From Hanleya hanleyi (lineage: Eukaryota > Mollusca > Polyplacophora > Lepidopleurida > Hanleyidae), in contig JAVTVY010017392.1 of assembly GCA_036873755.1 (NCBI GenBank), forward strand, positions 248,001 through 312,000: 64,000 bases of DNA, read 5' to 3'. How positions within the stretch are numbered: position 1 is the stretch's first letter; every line of letters starts with the position of its first letter. Positions 46,400 through 58,259 of the stretch are shown here, piece by piece. Both the position numbers and the translations under genes were made by a program. The notes below the pieces were generated by a model that was given only the letters and a program-made list of their open reading frames with translations, had not been told where the DNA came from and made no database searches.

Positions 46400-47760
46400 C
46401 ATCATGAGGAATGTGCACCTTTCTCGTATAAAGAACACGCCAAGCAGTAATAATATGACCAAGTTACAAACCTCTGTCCAGTAATTTCTATCCCTTATTA
46501 TCTAAGTTGTTCTCATGCCCACATATATGCTTGTGCATTTAGTTAAATCTGTACCAAACGTGCAGATACTGCAAAGTCTGTCCGGGTTGCTTACAGTTCA
46601 TCTCATGCAGATCTGTAAATCAGATGCCGGATCATGTATTATTCACTATTCGTGGCCTATACGTGTTATAGTTTAGTCGACTTCTTAACGAAAAGTTATC
46701 AGAAGTAAATAAAAAATCAGATATACTCTACTGTCTGCCTCCGATGTAAACTCATTTAATAATGGATTGCTCGAGCCTGTCTGTAGGTCACAAACCACTA
46801 AAAACGGTCTTACCTAATATGATATAAATTGGCTGAGCACAGCTTCAGAAAACTATATTCCGTATAGTGGCCTCAAATACCACAACAGGTGGCCTGAACT
46901 TGCCGTTCAAACATATGCGAAATTCAGCACTTATGCTTTCACCACCTTTTTGTTAGATAAGATCACAAGATATAATGTCAATTCGTCCGACCCCATTGCA
47001 TTTTTTTTCTACAATTGGAAAGATGGTTTTGAGAGTCAATTATTATATAACATATTAAAATACATCACAGCGCATTCCTGCTTCAAGCAGGTATAATCGC
47101 CAATCATTGTTCGCAGGAAGTCAAGTTCTGATTATAATCTTGGAACAAAAAAAAACACACTGCTGGTTGGTGACCAATACATAAGTAAACCTTTCACGGG
47201 TTGCTTTGTAATGTTCATTAAATGTTCGCGAGAGTAGTGAGAAAAGTACAGTACTGCCGCAGGTGCAAGTGCCAACGGTACATCAATGACGTCATAAGTA
47301 GGTCAAGTAATTGCCTATTACGTAATTTCATGTTATGCAATTTCCTGTTACATAATATCCTGTTGTGCAATTTCCCATTACATAATTTCCTCTTTGACTA
47401 CCATACAAATTTCCGACGCAAGCAAAGTACCTGATTTAACATAGAGTTGGAAGAATATACATTCGATACGGGTCGATGCATATCCGGTTAGCCGGTTTGC
47501 CTCGAGTCGAAACAATATTGTCTTTGTAAATACAGACCTTCGTCGACTAGACGGAATTAACTTCTAATTTGTCAACATGTATTATCGCTGGAACAGGTTT
47601 AATAAATGGTACTCCGGTATCTTGACCATCTTTCAATTTATGTCTGCCTTGGGCGATGTTTTCTTCTATAGTTGACCTAAATATGGTAACATGCAAACTT
47701 TCCATATATATGGATAGTACCTGATTTAACCTAGAGTCGAAGTATATATGCATAGATTAA
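46400..47760. other. Spacer without recognised gene
   Basis: No exon was supported. A small group of repeated words (TTATGCAATTTCCTGTTACATAAT variants) lies at 47310-47395. Confidence 0.4.
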
Positions 47761-48105
47761 TGTTTAATACAACAGTATTATAGGTGGAATATGCGGTGTG
47801 TAATGTTTAATACAACAGTATTATAGGTGGAATATGCGGTGTGTAATGTTTAATACAACAGTATTATAGGTGGAATATGCGGTGTGTAATGTTTAATACA
47901 ACAGTATTATAGGTGGAATATGTGGTGTGTAATGTTTAATACAACAGTAGTATATGTGGAATATGCGGTGTGTAATGTTTAATACAAGAGTATTATAGGT
48001 GGAATATACGGTGTGCAATGTTTAAAACAACAGTATTATAGGTGGAATATGCGATGTGTAATGTTTCATACAACAGTATTGTAGATGGAATATGCGGTGC
48101 GTATG
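47761..48105. repeat. 43-bp minisatellite, eight copies
   Basis: TGTTTAATACAACAGTATTA...GGTGGAATATGCGGTGTGTAA repeats eight times with period 43. The first three or four copies are identical and the last four diverge slightly. Confidence 0.9.
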
Positions 48106-48109
48106 ACAG

Positions 48110-50364
48110 TTTGGGTATTACGTATATTAAATTATCTGGTATTCTATTTGATTTCTTGACTTAACGGGAGATGCAAGACACGTTTGCCACATTTACACGT
48201 TCGACGTTCGCGCCTCTGAGGATGGGTTTAGTGACAATAGGGTTCATTTTCACAATTGCTTTGGTCAATGGAACGTATTGATTCTGTCGTATTTTTCTCG
48301 ATACCTTTTATCACTGAGAGTTGGGCAGCCTATTTGTAAAAAAAATTCAAAATGTTTTCTTTAGACAAATACCAAACATTCTAACGTCGTTCACCTATAC
48401 TAATAAAGGATATACGGCAACATATTTTATTTGACAATGTATGTTTTGCCTTTCAGTTATCCAATCATTTATATGAACTGATGGCATTATTCTTTCTGTG
48501 CAATCAATTATTCGCGACCTTAATTGCTAACAGTTATCGCTGTTTATACAATGAACGTACAATACGTCAGCTCGAGAAATTCCTAGAAAAACATATAACT
48601 CGATCAAACGAGATAGGTATGATTTACATGCTCCCAACATATATAATCGAACTTTGTGATAATTACACCATATGAAATCGTTAGTACATTCGAACAATTT
48701 ATATCTTCCTCGGCCTATAACACAATGTTTCCAGATTCGGTAAAAATAACACATTTAAAACGGGTTATTAGTACATTCGTCAGAAATGTGTTTTGCCGGT
48801 GTTTACTTCCGGTTTAGAAGGTATGTTGTCGCAGTGTTTAAGAGGGACAGATATAATATAAAGACCGAGTAGCATACAAGAAAATAATATAAAGACATTT
48901 TCTCTATATTGCCGAATAAAGATAGCTATTGTAGATGAACTATTGTTGAATAGATATTTCAGTTGCATGTTACTAAATTGTGGTTTGGTCTATAGGGTAA
49001 TATATACAATACATGTATAGAATGTTAATGGTCACAAAAGTCCATACTTCGTGTAAGAAACCACGAGAGAGATAGACTTCCACTATTGAAGCAGGCCTTC
49101 TATTTCGTAGGGGGTGGGGGTGAGGTTGGCTGGTAGGTTTGATAGACGTGCAAGTTGTAAACATATTGACTCGTATTTTGTCATCAGCAGTGGAATGGAG
49201 ACGGTGGTTTGAAATATAATTTTGCTCAACGGTAGAGACGGTACTTTGGATAGTATTATTTAGCGGCAGATTAAGACGGCGTTTTGATAGCCTACCCCTT
49301 TTGTTCAGCGAAGTCTTGAATACGGCGGAGGCCGTCGTTTGTATACAGCGTATTATAAGAATATTGACTCCTTCTTTTTCAACAGCGGTGGAATGGAGAC
49401 GGTGGTTTGAATGGTAGATTTTTGGAACACTTTTAACGTAGCTTTCAGGTGGCGCCACCTATACACGAATTAACACGAATAACAATCTCAAGCCAGATCT
49501 TGAGGCAAGGTACCCACTCACCAACTTTGGAAAGAATCTTTAACGTTTTCAAAAGTTATTGTCTGGAAATGCAATTTTAACTTGGACCCCCCAGGTGGTG
49601 CCAGCTAGAGGTGGATTGGCACGAAAAACAATTCCAATCAAGATCTTTAGACAAGGGACTCACCTACCAAATACAAATCTGTGCCTGATAAATCGAGACC
49701 TTTTGGGGTTGCAATTCATTGAGGGGTGGCAGGATTATACCAATATTGCAGAGTACACACAAATTTCAACTTTCTGCCAAGATAATTGGATATATATGCT
49801 CAAACACAATATATGAGGGTCGGGCGAGAGCTAGTTTGGGAGATAGAGTGTGGGGCTCAGCGCCGTGGTCTGGGACATGCTCTCCTCGAGGGTAGTGGTA
49901 GGTGTGCTGTCACGATGGCCGTAGAAAGCTCTCTGTACATAAAAGAACCACTCTCACAACTGCATGCCATCATCAGTCAGTCTGAAGAACCGCAAGGTAG
50001 AATTCAATTCAATTCAGGGAATTGATAATATGCACAGTGTGCACTCAAACTTTGGGAACTTAGTTGTAGTTACATGTGTGGACACAAATGGTTTGTGCAA
50101 AAGCTTTAGGGAAAATCGTATGATGTGGAATACAATTAATTGATAGATAAATTGAAGTTGCGGCGGGGGACAAAAATACACATTGAACATGACGATGCGG
50201 GCATGTGAATTTCTACTGTTTTTCGCCATTTTATGTTTTGGTAAGACAAACTGTATCATTCGGCCTGGTGCTCACAACTTATCGGAGTCACAGTACTCCG
50301 ATATAGGTACTAGACCCACCCAATACTCCTGATACTTATCGGGTAATCCACAGCTTATGTTATC
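48110..50364. other. Spacer with decayed tandem repeats
   Basis: At 49080-49460 a block containing AGTGGAATGGAGACGGTGGTTTGAA recurs at a spacing of about 200 bp and creates a 161-codon minus-strand frame with a duplicated peptide (SNHRLHSTA). At 49440-49680 CCACCTATACACGAATTAAC-like blocks recur. I see no gene. Confidence 0.45.
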
Positions 50365-52690
50365 ATGCGGGTCTACCGTGTTAAAAGATTTTCTGGACCC
50401 GACCATGGCTGGGACAACTTTAGTATCCACATCATAGACGTCGTCTATCCATCTACCAAGGATTCTCCCTTTGGATTTGAGAGAAAAATCCGACAGCGGG
50501 AACTATTCTGGATGCTAGAGCTTGGGTCAGTGTTTCCGTATGGTTTAAATGATAATGTCAGTGGGTTTGGCAATGTTACAAACCGCCGTTCAAATATATC
50601 TAATATTACCCAGCAATTTAAACCCCATCAACGGAGACATCGCAGCCATGGTTGGAGAAAGTTTAATAGTGCGATGATTCACGATCATATCACTTTAAAT
50701 GACTTAGTGGGTTCAACTAACACACCCAATAGTACACATAGCTTACGTACAGTTCTGTATGCGTTACCTCTGAGAGCTTCAGATCATATAGCCAGAGATA
50801 TACAACAATCTGCGTCTTCAGGAAATATAATGCCACCCAATATCACTAAAGTATGTCAAGATATAGCGTATTATCGGTTGTATCGTCAAGTGAACATAAT
50901 CGAAACATCCCCAGATCGGTTTTTCTTGAAACTCAACTACTTAGATAAAGGACTGGACATTATTAATTTACCTCGAGTCCTGAATGATTCAGTGGTACGC
51001 AACACTGTACCAAACTATTTTAAGTTCACAGAACCTCCTTGTATTTCATATAAGTATACTAAATCTATAGCCACCAAAATATTCAATTACTCTAATGCTG
51101 TCAAGGAGTTTGACTGGAACTTATACACGTCGGAGGGCTATAGTTGTGATTGTGAATCGTCGAAATTTATCTATACACCATGCAAACATATTGTGACTGG
51201 TGATCTTGATGTGGTGAGTGATAAGGACCTAAGATTACTCCTGATGAAGGAACCTCAATATAGAGAGTCGAGAAATATAAATCTGAAGGCCGACCAGAAG
51301 ATAGTCCGGTCTGCTTTGGAACAGTACGTTATTGATCGGTCTAAGCGAGAAAAAGTTGAACCTACAGTACTCGCTGATTGGTTGGAACTCACCAAGAGCA
51401 AGGTCGTTGAAACAATCCGCCATATTGGCAGAAGTACCCTTCTCCAAGCAAAACAAGTACTGAGAAGACCCAATTGGCAAGAAGTTCTAGCAAATCTCCC
51501 GAGTAAATTCGTCATAGTCCCAGCAGACAAAGCTCCAAATAATATAATATTCATATGTAAATATTACTATTACCAGGTGCTGGTTGAAGAATTGAGTGTA
51601 GAACATATCGTCAACAAATACGTCTACTTACGCTCAAACTGCCTTTACTCTGGAAGATTTATTTAACAATCACCAAACGTTTCTCACAGAAAGAGGTATT
51701 TGTATTCCAACCAAACATAATGATATACCAAAAGTATACTGGACTCCCAAAATGCATAAATCACCATACAAAGCTAGATTCATAGCTGGTTCTAGAAGCT
51801 GCACCACCAAGCTTCTTTCAACCCTGTTGACGAGGGCCCTTCAGCAGGTAAAAACATTTTGGGAAAGGTATTGCGCCACTATTTCTAAAAACTTTGGCGT
51901 TGAATGTATGTGGATATTGAAAAACTCAAAATGTCTTACGGAAGAACTTGATGCTAAAGGTCACATACCGTATAGACATGTATCCACATGGGATTTCTCG
52001 ACTCTCTATACTACAATCGCCCATCAGGACCTTATTGACCGTCTAAGTTCATTAATAGTATCTGTGTTCAAGAAAACTGATCGTAGATATATTAATGTCG
52101 GATGCCATAAAGCATTCTTTAGCTCTACTACATACAGGAGATATCATTAATGGGATGTTTCTTTGTTTATAGAGTTGCTTGAATTTCTCATTAATAATAT
52201 CTATGTGAAATTTGGCAACACAATATATCAGCAGCATATAGGTTTTCCAATGGGTACTAATTGTGCACCCCTGTTGGCTGACCTATCTCTGTTCTCTGAT
52301 GAATATGACTATATGCAGGCGCTTTCAAAAACCGATCCATTCAAAGCCCGTTCCTTCTCATTCACCAAACGCTATATAGACGATCTTCTCGCTGTGGATA
52401 ATCGCTATATAAATGACGCATTGAAGGATATATATCCACCTTCACTGGATTTGAAGGACACTACAGATAATCCTACAGGCACATCATATTTAGACCTATA
52501 TCTCTATAAAAATGAAGCGGGCCTTCTCTCTCGTCGACTGTATGACAAATAAGATGATTACAATTTCGACATCGCAAACTATCACTTTCTGGACAGTAAT
52601 ATTCCAGTGGGACCGGCATATAGCGTATACATATCACGACTAGTAGCATTTGCTAGATCCTGTGTTAAATGTGACGATTCTAATCAACGT
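50365..52690 (+). pseudogene. Penelope-like retroelement with N-terminal GIY-YIG remnant (Naiad-like), 5' and 3' truncated
   Basis: The first frame (50365-51666) starts inside a GIY-YIG endonuclease: residues 13-25 give a DHGWDNFSIHIID strand, and residues 44-62 give RELFWMLELGSVFPYGLN. A linker follows with CDCESS at 261-266 and CKHIVTGDL at 273-281, a CxC...C-x-H zinc-like motif, and then a VIVPADKAPNN motif near 397-407. Reverse transcriptase blocks continue in other frames: KVYWTPKMHK (51730-51759), WDFSTLYTTI with the first catalytic Asp (51989-52018), GFPMGTNCAP (52241-52270) and YIDD (52373-52384). Frames change near 51620 and 52100, and a stop lies at 52550. Homology fades by about 52690. 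An endonuclease upstream of the RT is the permuted order described for Naiad-type PLEs. Not functional. Confidence 0.85.
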
Positions 52691-52699
52691 CACCAAAAA

Positions 52700-55600
52700 A
52701 AATCGGTGAGATTGACCTATTTTTTTCTGGGTCACTGAGTCAAATATGTCCTGTTATCTCTAGCCGATTATCACTACGATATCTCAAGTAGATAGGACCT
52801 AGGCTTACTGATCTTACACTAGACACATGTCAACTCATGAACTACAGCCAAAATTGTCTCAAGGGTATTGTGATCATGACTGGCAAAACACGTGCATGCG
52901 GTCATAGTCTAGAGCGGAAGTGTATCCCAAGTTGAGATTGGCCTATTTTTGAGGATCACTGGGTCAGAGTTGTTCCTTTTGTTACCTTGTTACCGGTTTT
53001 TAACTACCGGTACCGTAAATCAAGAATGATTATGCCTAGGCTAAATTAACTTTATGCATACACATACATGTACTTGGGCTGCAACAAAAATAGACATTGA
53101 AGTATTGTCATCATGTGTGTACATATGTCTATGTCTGTCATTACCACCATGTCTCAATGATATATACGATTACCAAACTTAATCACATAGCCATGTGATC
53201 ATGGTGCATAAACCTTATAAATAATTACTCAGATTGACCTTGATTTTCTGATTCACTGTAAGGTTGAACTGCCAATTTTATCACCAACTGCTTGTTGTCT
53301 TCAACTGCTTGTTCTTCAATATGGACCCGGAATTAGTGCGACGGCCAAGGGCTTCTCAGTGCTGTGCACGGTTGATGTTATCTTATCTCGCTCAACCCGC
53401 GGCTGTACATATAAGGACACCGTACAACCTACGATCATAATGGTGCTCAGAAAAACAAGCAAGTTTGGAACTCCGGGTTTAACACCACGCACCTCCACGA
53501 AACAATCAGGGATGTGATAGCGTAAATTTCCGCTAGCCAATCTGAGTAATCTAACAGGACAGAACATTAATTTCTCTGAATTCAAGAAAACATCGCTCTA
53601 ATTTGATTAGAGTAGAGTATATCCACCCATGCGTTGATCTGATTAGCATGGTTATATGGAAGCATGGAAAGACAGCACTTAGTTCGTACATTTAGTCTGA
53701 CTGGCTACTCATGCATAATTTCGATCCCCTGTCCCCTATAATGTGGAATTTTCTAGTGTAACACGTGTGTTCAAAAAGAAGGACAACTTAGAAAAGATCA
53801 TAGGTATCATACAATTATCGTCCCCTGCCTATTTCTCACATCTTCATTTCCTCAAGTCAATTTCTACGTTCCCACTTCGAACTTCCCTTGATATGTCTGC
53901 CCCCACCCAACTTCTTCAATGTTTAAAGAACTTTCATGTATAAATACACATGAGACGTTCTTGCCCTCGAAACCATTTGAATTTCGAAATCTTTCATATG
54001 AGAGCGTCATCGATTGGTTGACCGATATATTGGGCAAAATGCGATCAAAATGCGCATACAGCTGTTCCAGGAGATGTTGCCGTTAGAGTTTCCTGGCCTG
54101 CCCGACGACGAATATAACAAACGGATCAGAGTGAACATGGCCTAAGATTGAACTTTCTGAAATGGCGATTCTGATTGGACAAGAGCAACCAGGAATAAAT
54201 CTAACGGGCAAGAACGAGTATGACAGATGCAACGCCATATGACGGTTTCTGATTGGACAAGAGCATACTTGAATTGTTAACATATCCAACGCGGCTTCTT
54301 CGGCTTGGGAATGATTTACAATTGGGAAAAATAAACTATATGAAAACTTGTGAACAAGTTAATATTTCTTTCTTCCATCTGTCTGCATCATGGGGTCAAG
54401 GCGTTATGCTAGGAGGTTAAGGCGTTACTATAAGGCGTTAAGATAGGCGTTTAGTTGTTAAGATAGGCGTTAATGCGTTGCGTGTGAGTCCCCTTCCCTC
54501 GCTGTAAGTATTGCTATGCATATAACTTTGAATTGCCTGGGGCATAGTCAGCACCTCCGAAACTTCCCTTTCTCTACTACTCATTATTGCGCATGCGCAC
54601 AGCTATCACCACCAGTATGATTCTACCCGATAAGAGTTTCAATAAGATGCCACTCATGTTTGGCTATAACTTGAGGCTAACGGTTTACAAACGAATTTTT
54701 ATGACCACTCACTCTCCCACTCACTCAACCCCATTCATCCACCTCCTCCACTTCCTCCTCCGCTTCCTCCCCACTCAAACCCACTCAGTCAATCACTCAC
54801 TCAACCCCATTCCTCCCCCTCCACTTCCTCCTCCTCCCCCTACTCCTCCCCACACATACTCTGAGGTAACTCTACCACGTAGCCAGAGAGAACATGGCCA
54901 CCTCTCCCCAAACGTGCTCCTTTGCACTTTCGAATATCGCCTTTCTCTACTACTCCCCGAGTGCGCAGTCGCATATTACTTCACTTCTCTATGATCCCTC
55001 ACACGATCCATTCGGACTAGGATGCGGCCTTACTGCAGCCCTGGCTGCGGCCGAATGGTCATGAATTTAGCCTTTTACTACTACTTTCGCATCGTAATTT
55101 AACATCGCATCGCACCCTCGTATACTCGGACCGTAACTTCGCATCACACTTTCGCGAATCGCAAAGCAAGTTCGCCTTTCTGTGTCTTCGCATCGTTAAA
55201 ACGCAACTTCGCTTATTCTCATCGCTACTTCGCCCATCACATCGCAACTTTGCCTTTTCGTAGTCTATACTATTCCACGAAACCTTCAATAGCTCATCTT
55301 GGTCATCACAAAAAGAGCAGTATATTGTAGTACCCTTGTAATTTGAATCCAGACACTGATATATCAAATTATGATTGACTTTGAAATGAGAATACAACAT
55401 CCAAACACAACAGCCATATACTCACCGATTTCATCCAGCAGTTCAAGTCGCGTTCTTGGCAAAGTAAAATGCAAAGTTACGAGAACCCAATACCACCAAA
55501 CCATGTTTACGATCCGGTTCTCCACAGCAGTGTTGTCGAATAATACACCTCTACGATACTCCCCAAGGGTTCAAATATCACAGTTTTATCTACTGCTGTA

Positions 55601-55990
55601 GCTGATCAAGCAAATTGTATATAAAAATATCATATAATTTGCGCTTTCATCATAGGTCGCTTCACTACAGTAGTTTAGAAATTCTCACAACAAAACAAAG
55701 CATGCCCGCTTCCCGGTAAACGTGATTACATAATAAGATTGATTTGGTTGTTCAATGTATCTATGACAGCTTATCTAATGACCTTCTGCTCGACAACCAC
55801 TCCCTTTTCCGCCTCGCTGTGCAAACCAGGAGACCTCTTCATATTATTCCGTCCTGTATGAAGATGCCACTGATTAATTTCATAGGAATATGTTCTGTTC
55901 TCTCAGTTAAATATGAACCAGGAAGAACGGGGATAGGTTGTGTAATATAATGAAAACCAATAAAAGAATATGTGAGCAAACAAACGTTGC
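52700..55990. other. Spacer with repeats, no gene recognised
   Basis: At about 53850-53920 TCAATTTCTACGTTCCCACTTCGAAC matches the end of the MITE at 57830-58152. At 54700-54870 a CCTCCTCC/CACTCA low-complexity stretch gives a Pro/His-rich frame. At 55080-55260 CGCATCG(C)AACTTCGC words form a degenerate short repeat. A minus-strand frame at 53316-53585 has a hydrophobic segment but no other support. Confidence 0.4.
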
Positions 55991-55991
55991 G

Positions 55992-56202
55992 ATTACAAGC
56001 GTCTAGTCCGTCATTCATAATCCAGCCGTCGTCCATTAGCGAATATCCGCGTCCATAATCCAAAGACCTATTCCATATTCCATATAACAGTATTAGCACC
56101 AAATTCAAAAATACAATCATAGTATACATAAACATAGGCTTGTTTCCTGCAAGAGAGAAGCGGTCAACAGTTTTCAATGATGCCGGCAAGGCATCATGAT
56201 GA
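55992..56202 (-). mobile_element. Second copy of the repeat that interrupts the polymerase
   Basis: On the minus strand CATCATGATGCCTTGCCGGC...GACGGACTAGACGCTTGTAAT matches about 680-892 closely. The outer end differs from the other two copies, so this copy is shortened at its 5' side. Confidence 0.75.
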
Positions 56203-56329
56203 CTAGACATAACTGACTTCTTCGTAACACTCTGGTTAGGGCGATTGCAACTGACGTTGCCTTGAAACACTCCCTTGACACTCCCTTGAATATACTACCA
56301 TAGATTTCATCAACAGATTGATATTGTGT

Positions 56330-56880
56330 TTTGTTGGTTGCCTAGAAACGTTGACATCAAAGGAAACACTGAAGCTGATGAAATGTCTGAGGCAGCCCTA
56401 GATAATGAGGTTGATCCTATTGGAATCTTATATAGCGATTCATACCCTCTATCTGTGCTTTTGTGAGACAGCTGTTTCAATCTTTATGAAATGCATTGGG
56501 TAATAATAAACTTCATGAGTTCCAAAAAACTATAGGCTATACTCATCTGAGCAGGCGGAAACGTTTCGATCAAGCCATAATCCGGCGATGTAGAATCGGC
56601 CATTATCTCACGAACATTTACTAAAAAAGAACCAGCCCCAATGTGTATTCTGTGCCGGGAATATCACCTAGTGAAAAAATATTCTGATCGAATGTATCGA
56701 TATTAAGATTGTAAGACCTGTATGTACCTGTTTTTAATGTGTTGTGTGGATTACTTTTGGATTATTAACTTGTTTTTGTTGGAATATTTAGAATTTTGTT
56801 TGATCGTCGCTACATAGCTGAAATATTGCTGAACGCGACGTTAAACGTTAAACGCCTCTCTCTCTCTCTCAACACTTGTT
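56330..56880 (+). pseudogene. 3' end of a LINE with RNase H domain, decayed
   Basis: The start reads LPRNVDIKGNTEADEMSEAAL, the conserved end of an RNase H domain (V-x-I-x-GN-x-x-AD). A decayed Cys motif follows (CILCREYHLVKK, near 56640). Stops and frame changes are present. The 3' UTR ends ATAGCTGAAATATTGCTGAACGCGACG, then GTTAAAC and a CTCTCTC run at 56810-56872. That tail is shared with the SINE-like repeat at 36.1 kb. Confidence 0.7.
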
Positions 56881-56924
56881 GAGATCTGCCCAAATCGCAG
56901 AACTGATAGACATGCTAGAACCCG

Positions 56925-57030
56925 CGGCTAGGGGCCGTATGAACCCATGTACTTCAAGATCCTCATGGTGCTCATGTGAACCGTCACAATCAAAGCGTGA
57001 CTGAGATACATCATTCTCTAGATAACGACT
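56925..57030 (-). repeat. Dispersed repeat, diverged copy
   Basis: GCGGCTAGGGGCCGTATGAAC...CATGTGAACCGTCACAATCAAAGCG...CTGAGATACATC aligns with the reverse-oriented copy at 40360-40440. Confidence 0.55.
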
Positions 57031-57057
57031 TTACAACGATTATTATGGATTAAGACT

Positions 57058-57283
57058 ACTGATCAGCAATACGGATTTGATATTTTTTGGACCATCATGA
57101 GGTCTTGTCGGCATCATTGAAAACTGTTGACCGCTTCTCTCTTGCAGGAAACTAGCCTATATTTATGTATACTATGATTGTCTTTTTGAATTTGGTGCTA
57201 ATACTGCTGTATGGATATGGAATAGGTCTTTGGATTATGGACGCGGATATTCTTTAATGGACGACGGCTGAATTATGAATGAA
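57058..57283 (+). mobile_element. Third copy of the repeat that interrupts the polymerase
   Basis: CTGATCAGCAATACGGATTTGA...GACGACGGCTGAATTATGAATGA matches 650-880 in the same orientation. It lacks the last 15 bases (CGGACTAGACGC...) present in the other two copies. Confidence 0.75.
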
Positions 57284-57756
57284 GTAAGGAAAAGGCAAGA
57301 GTGTGGAATGCACACATTCAAAGCATCACAGATCTTAACCTTAAGCCATACACTAAGCAATAAGAACAAATTCGAAAACTTTGCATGCACGCCTTTCAAA
57401 AAGACTGAACAGTCCAACGTCGCTACAAGAAATACTTCATGTCTGCCATCTTCACAGAGGTCTAACAGCTGGAAGAAGAGTACAGAGAAGTAACTGAAAA
57501 TGGCAGGAATACTTGTGTTGAGCCCTAACCCAGTTCATTATCATTGCAACTGTAGCTAATTAAACTTTATGACAGAACAGTATGAAATCCAATGACATGG
57601 CGCCGTCGATGAAATGCGGTACCGGTATGTTTGAGTAATATTTTAACTGTTTCAGCTCTTCCACTTACTGAAATAATATCCAAAAAAGAACGATCGACGC
57701 CAACCCATTCATGTCAAATATCGAGAATTTGTTCTGGACCTGTTTGTCTCGGTACC

Positions 57757-58256
57757 GGTGTGATGGCTAAGAATGTCCTGGGGATCAGTGTACTTTTTCA
57801 TATCCTTTTCTTTTGCAAATAAGAGCGCACCATCTTCGTATATCCAGCCAATTTCTACGTTCCCACTTCGAACCTGCCTTGATTTATCCGACCCACATTA
57901 GTGTTCAAAATCCGAGGTGTAAATTTCACCTAAGAACGAGAGACGAACCATTCGTCGATTGTGAGTAGAGTGACATCATCCTCAATTAGCGGCGTCATTC
58001 ATCCTAATATGGTGTTTGTATTAGTCCATTAAAAAGGTCAGCCAATCAAAAACGCTCTTGTACGATCCATTTCGAATTTCAAATGTTTTCGATGTCAGTG
58101 ACGTCTCGTGTCTATGTAGGAACGTAGAAATTCGCCTGATAAAATGAAGATGGGGCGGACACTGATCTCCAATGTGGAGAAAAGTGTCCTTTCGGGGTTA
58201 AAAGATGGGAACCGGACACGCGTAGCTAGCGGACATGCTTATCCTCCACACCGGCA
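57757..58256. mobile_element. MITE (CCGGTGTG ends) split by a second MITE
   Basis: The outer element (CCGGTGTGATGGCTAAGAATG ... CCTCCACACCGG) matches the 183-bp MITE at 27703-27885. It is split at about 57830-58152 by an inner element with imperfect inverted ends: CCATCTTCGTATATCCAGCC and CAATTTCTACGTTCCCAC against GTAGGAACGTAGAAATTCGC and ATGAAGATGG. The inner element is non-coding and its end also occurs at 53850. Confidence 0.75.
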
Positions 58257-58259
58257 TGT

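Noticed and set aside
47761..48105. CRISPR-like array of regular repeats
   Set aside because: The 43-bp units are contiguous with no unique spacers, and the DNA is animal. It is a minisatellite.
48973..49458. 161-codon minus-strand open frame
   Set aside because: It is produced by a decayed tandem repeat (the same SNHRLHSTA peptide occurs twice) and has no domain or splice support.
53316..53585. 89-codon minus-strand frame with a hydrophobic segment
   Set aside because: No splice sites, start context or family resemblance support it.
54587..54994. 135-codon frame rich in Pro, His and Ser
   Set aside because: It is built on a CCTCC/CACTCA low-complexity stretch and has no family features.
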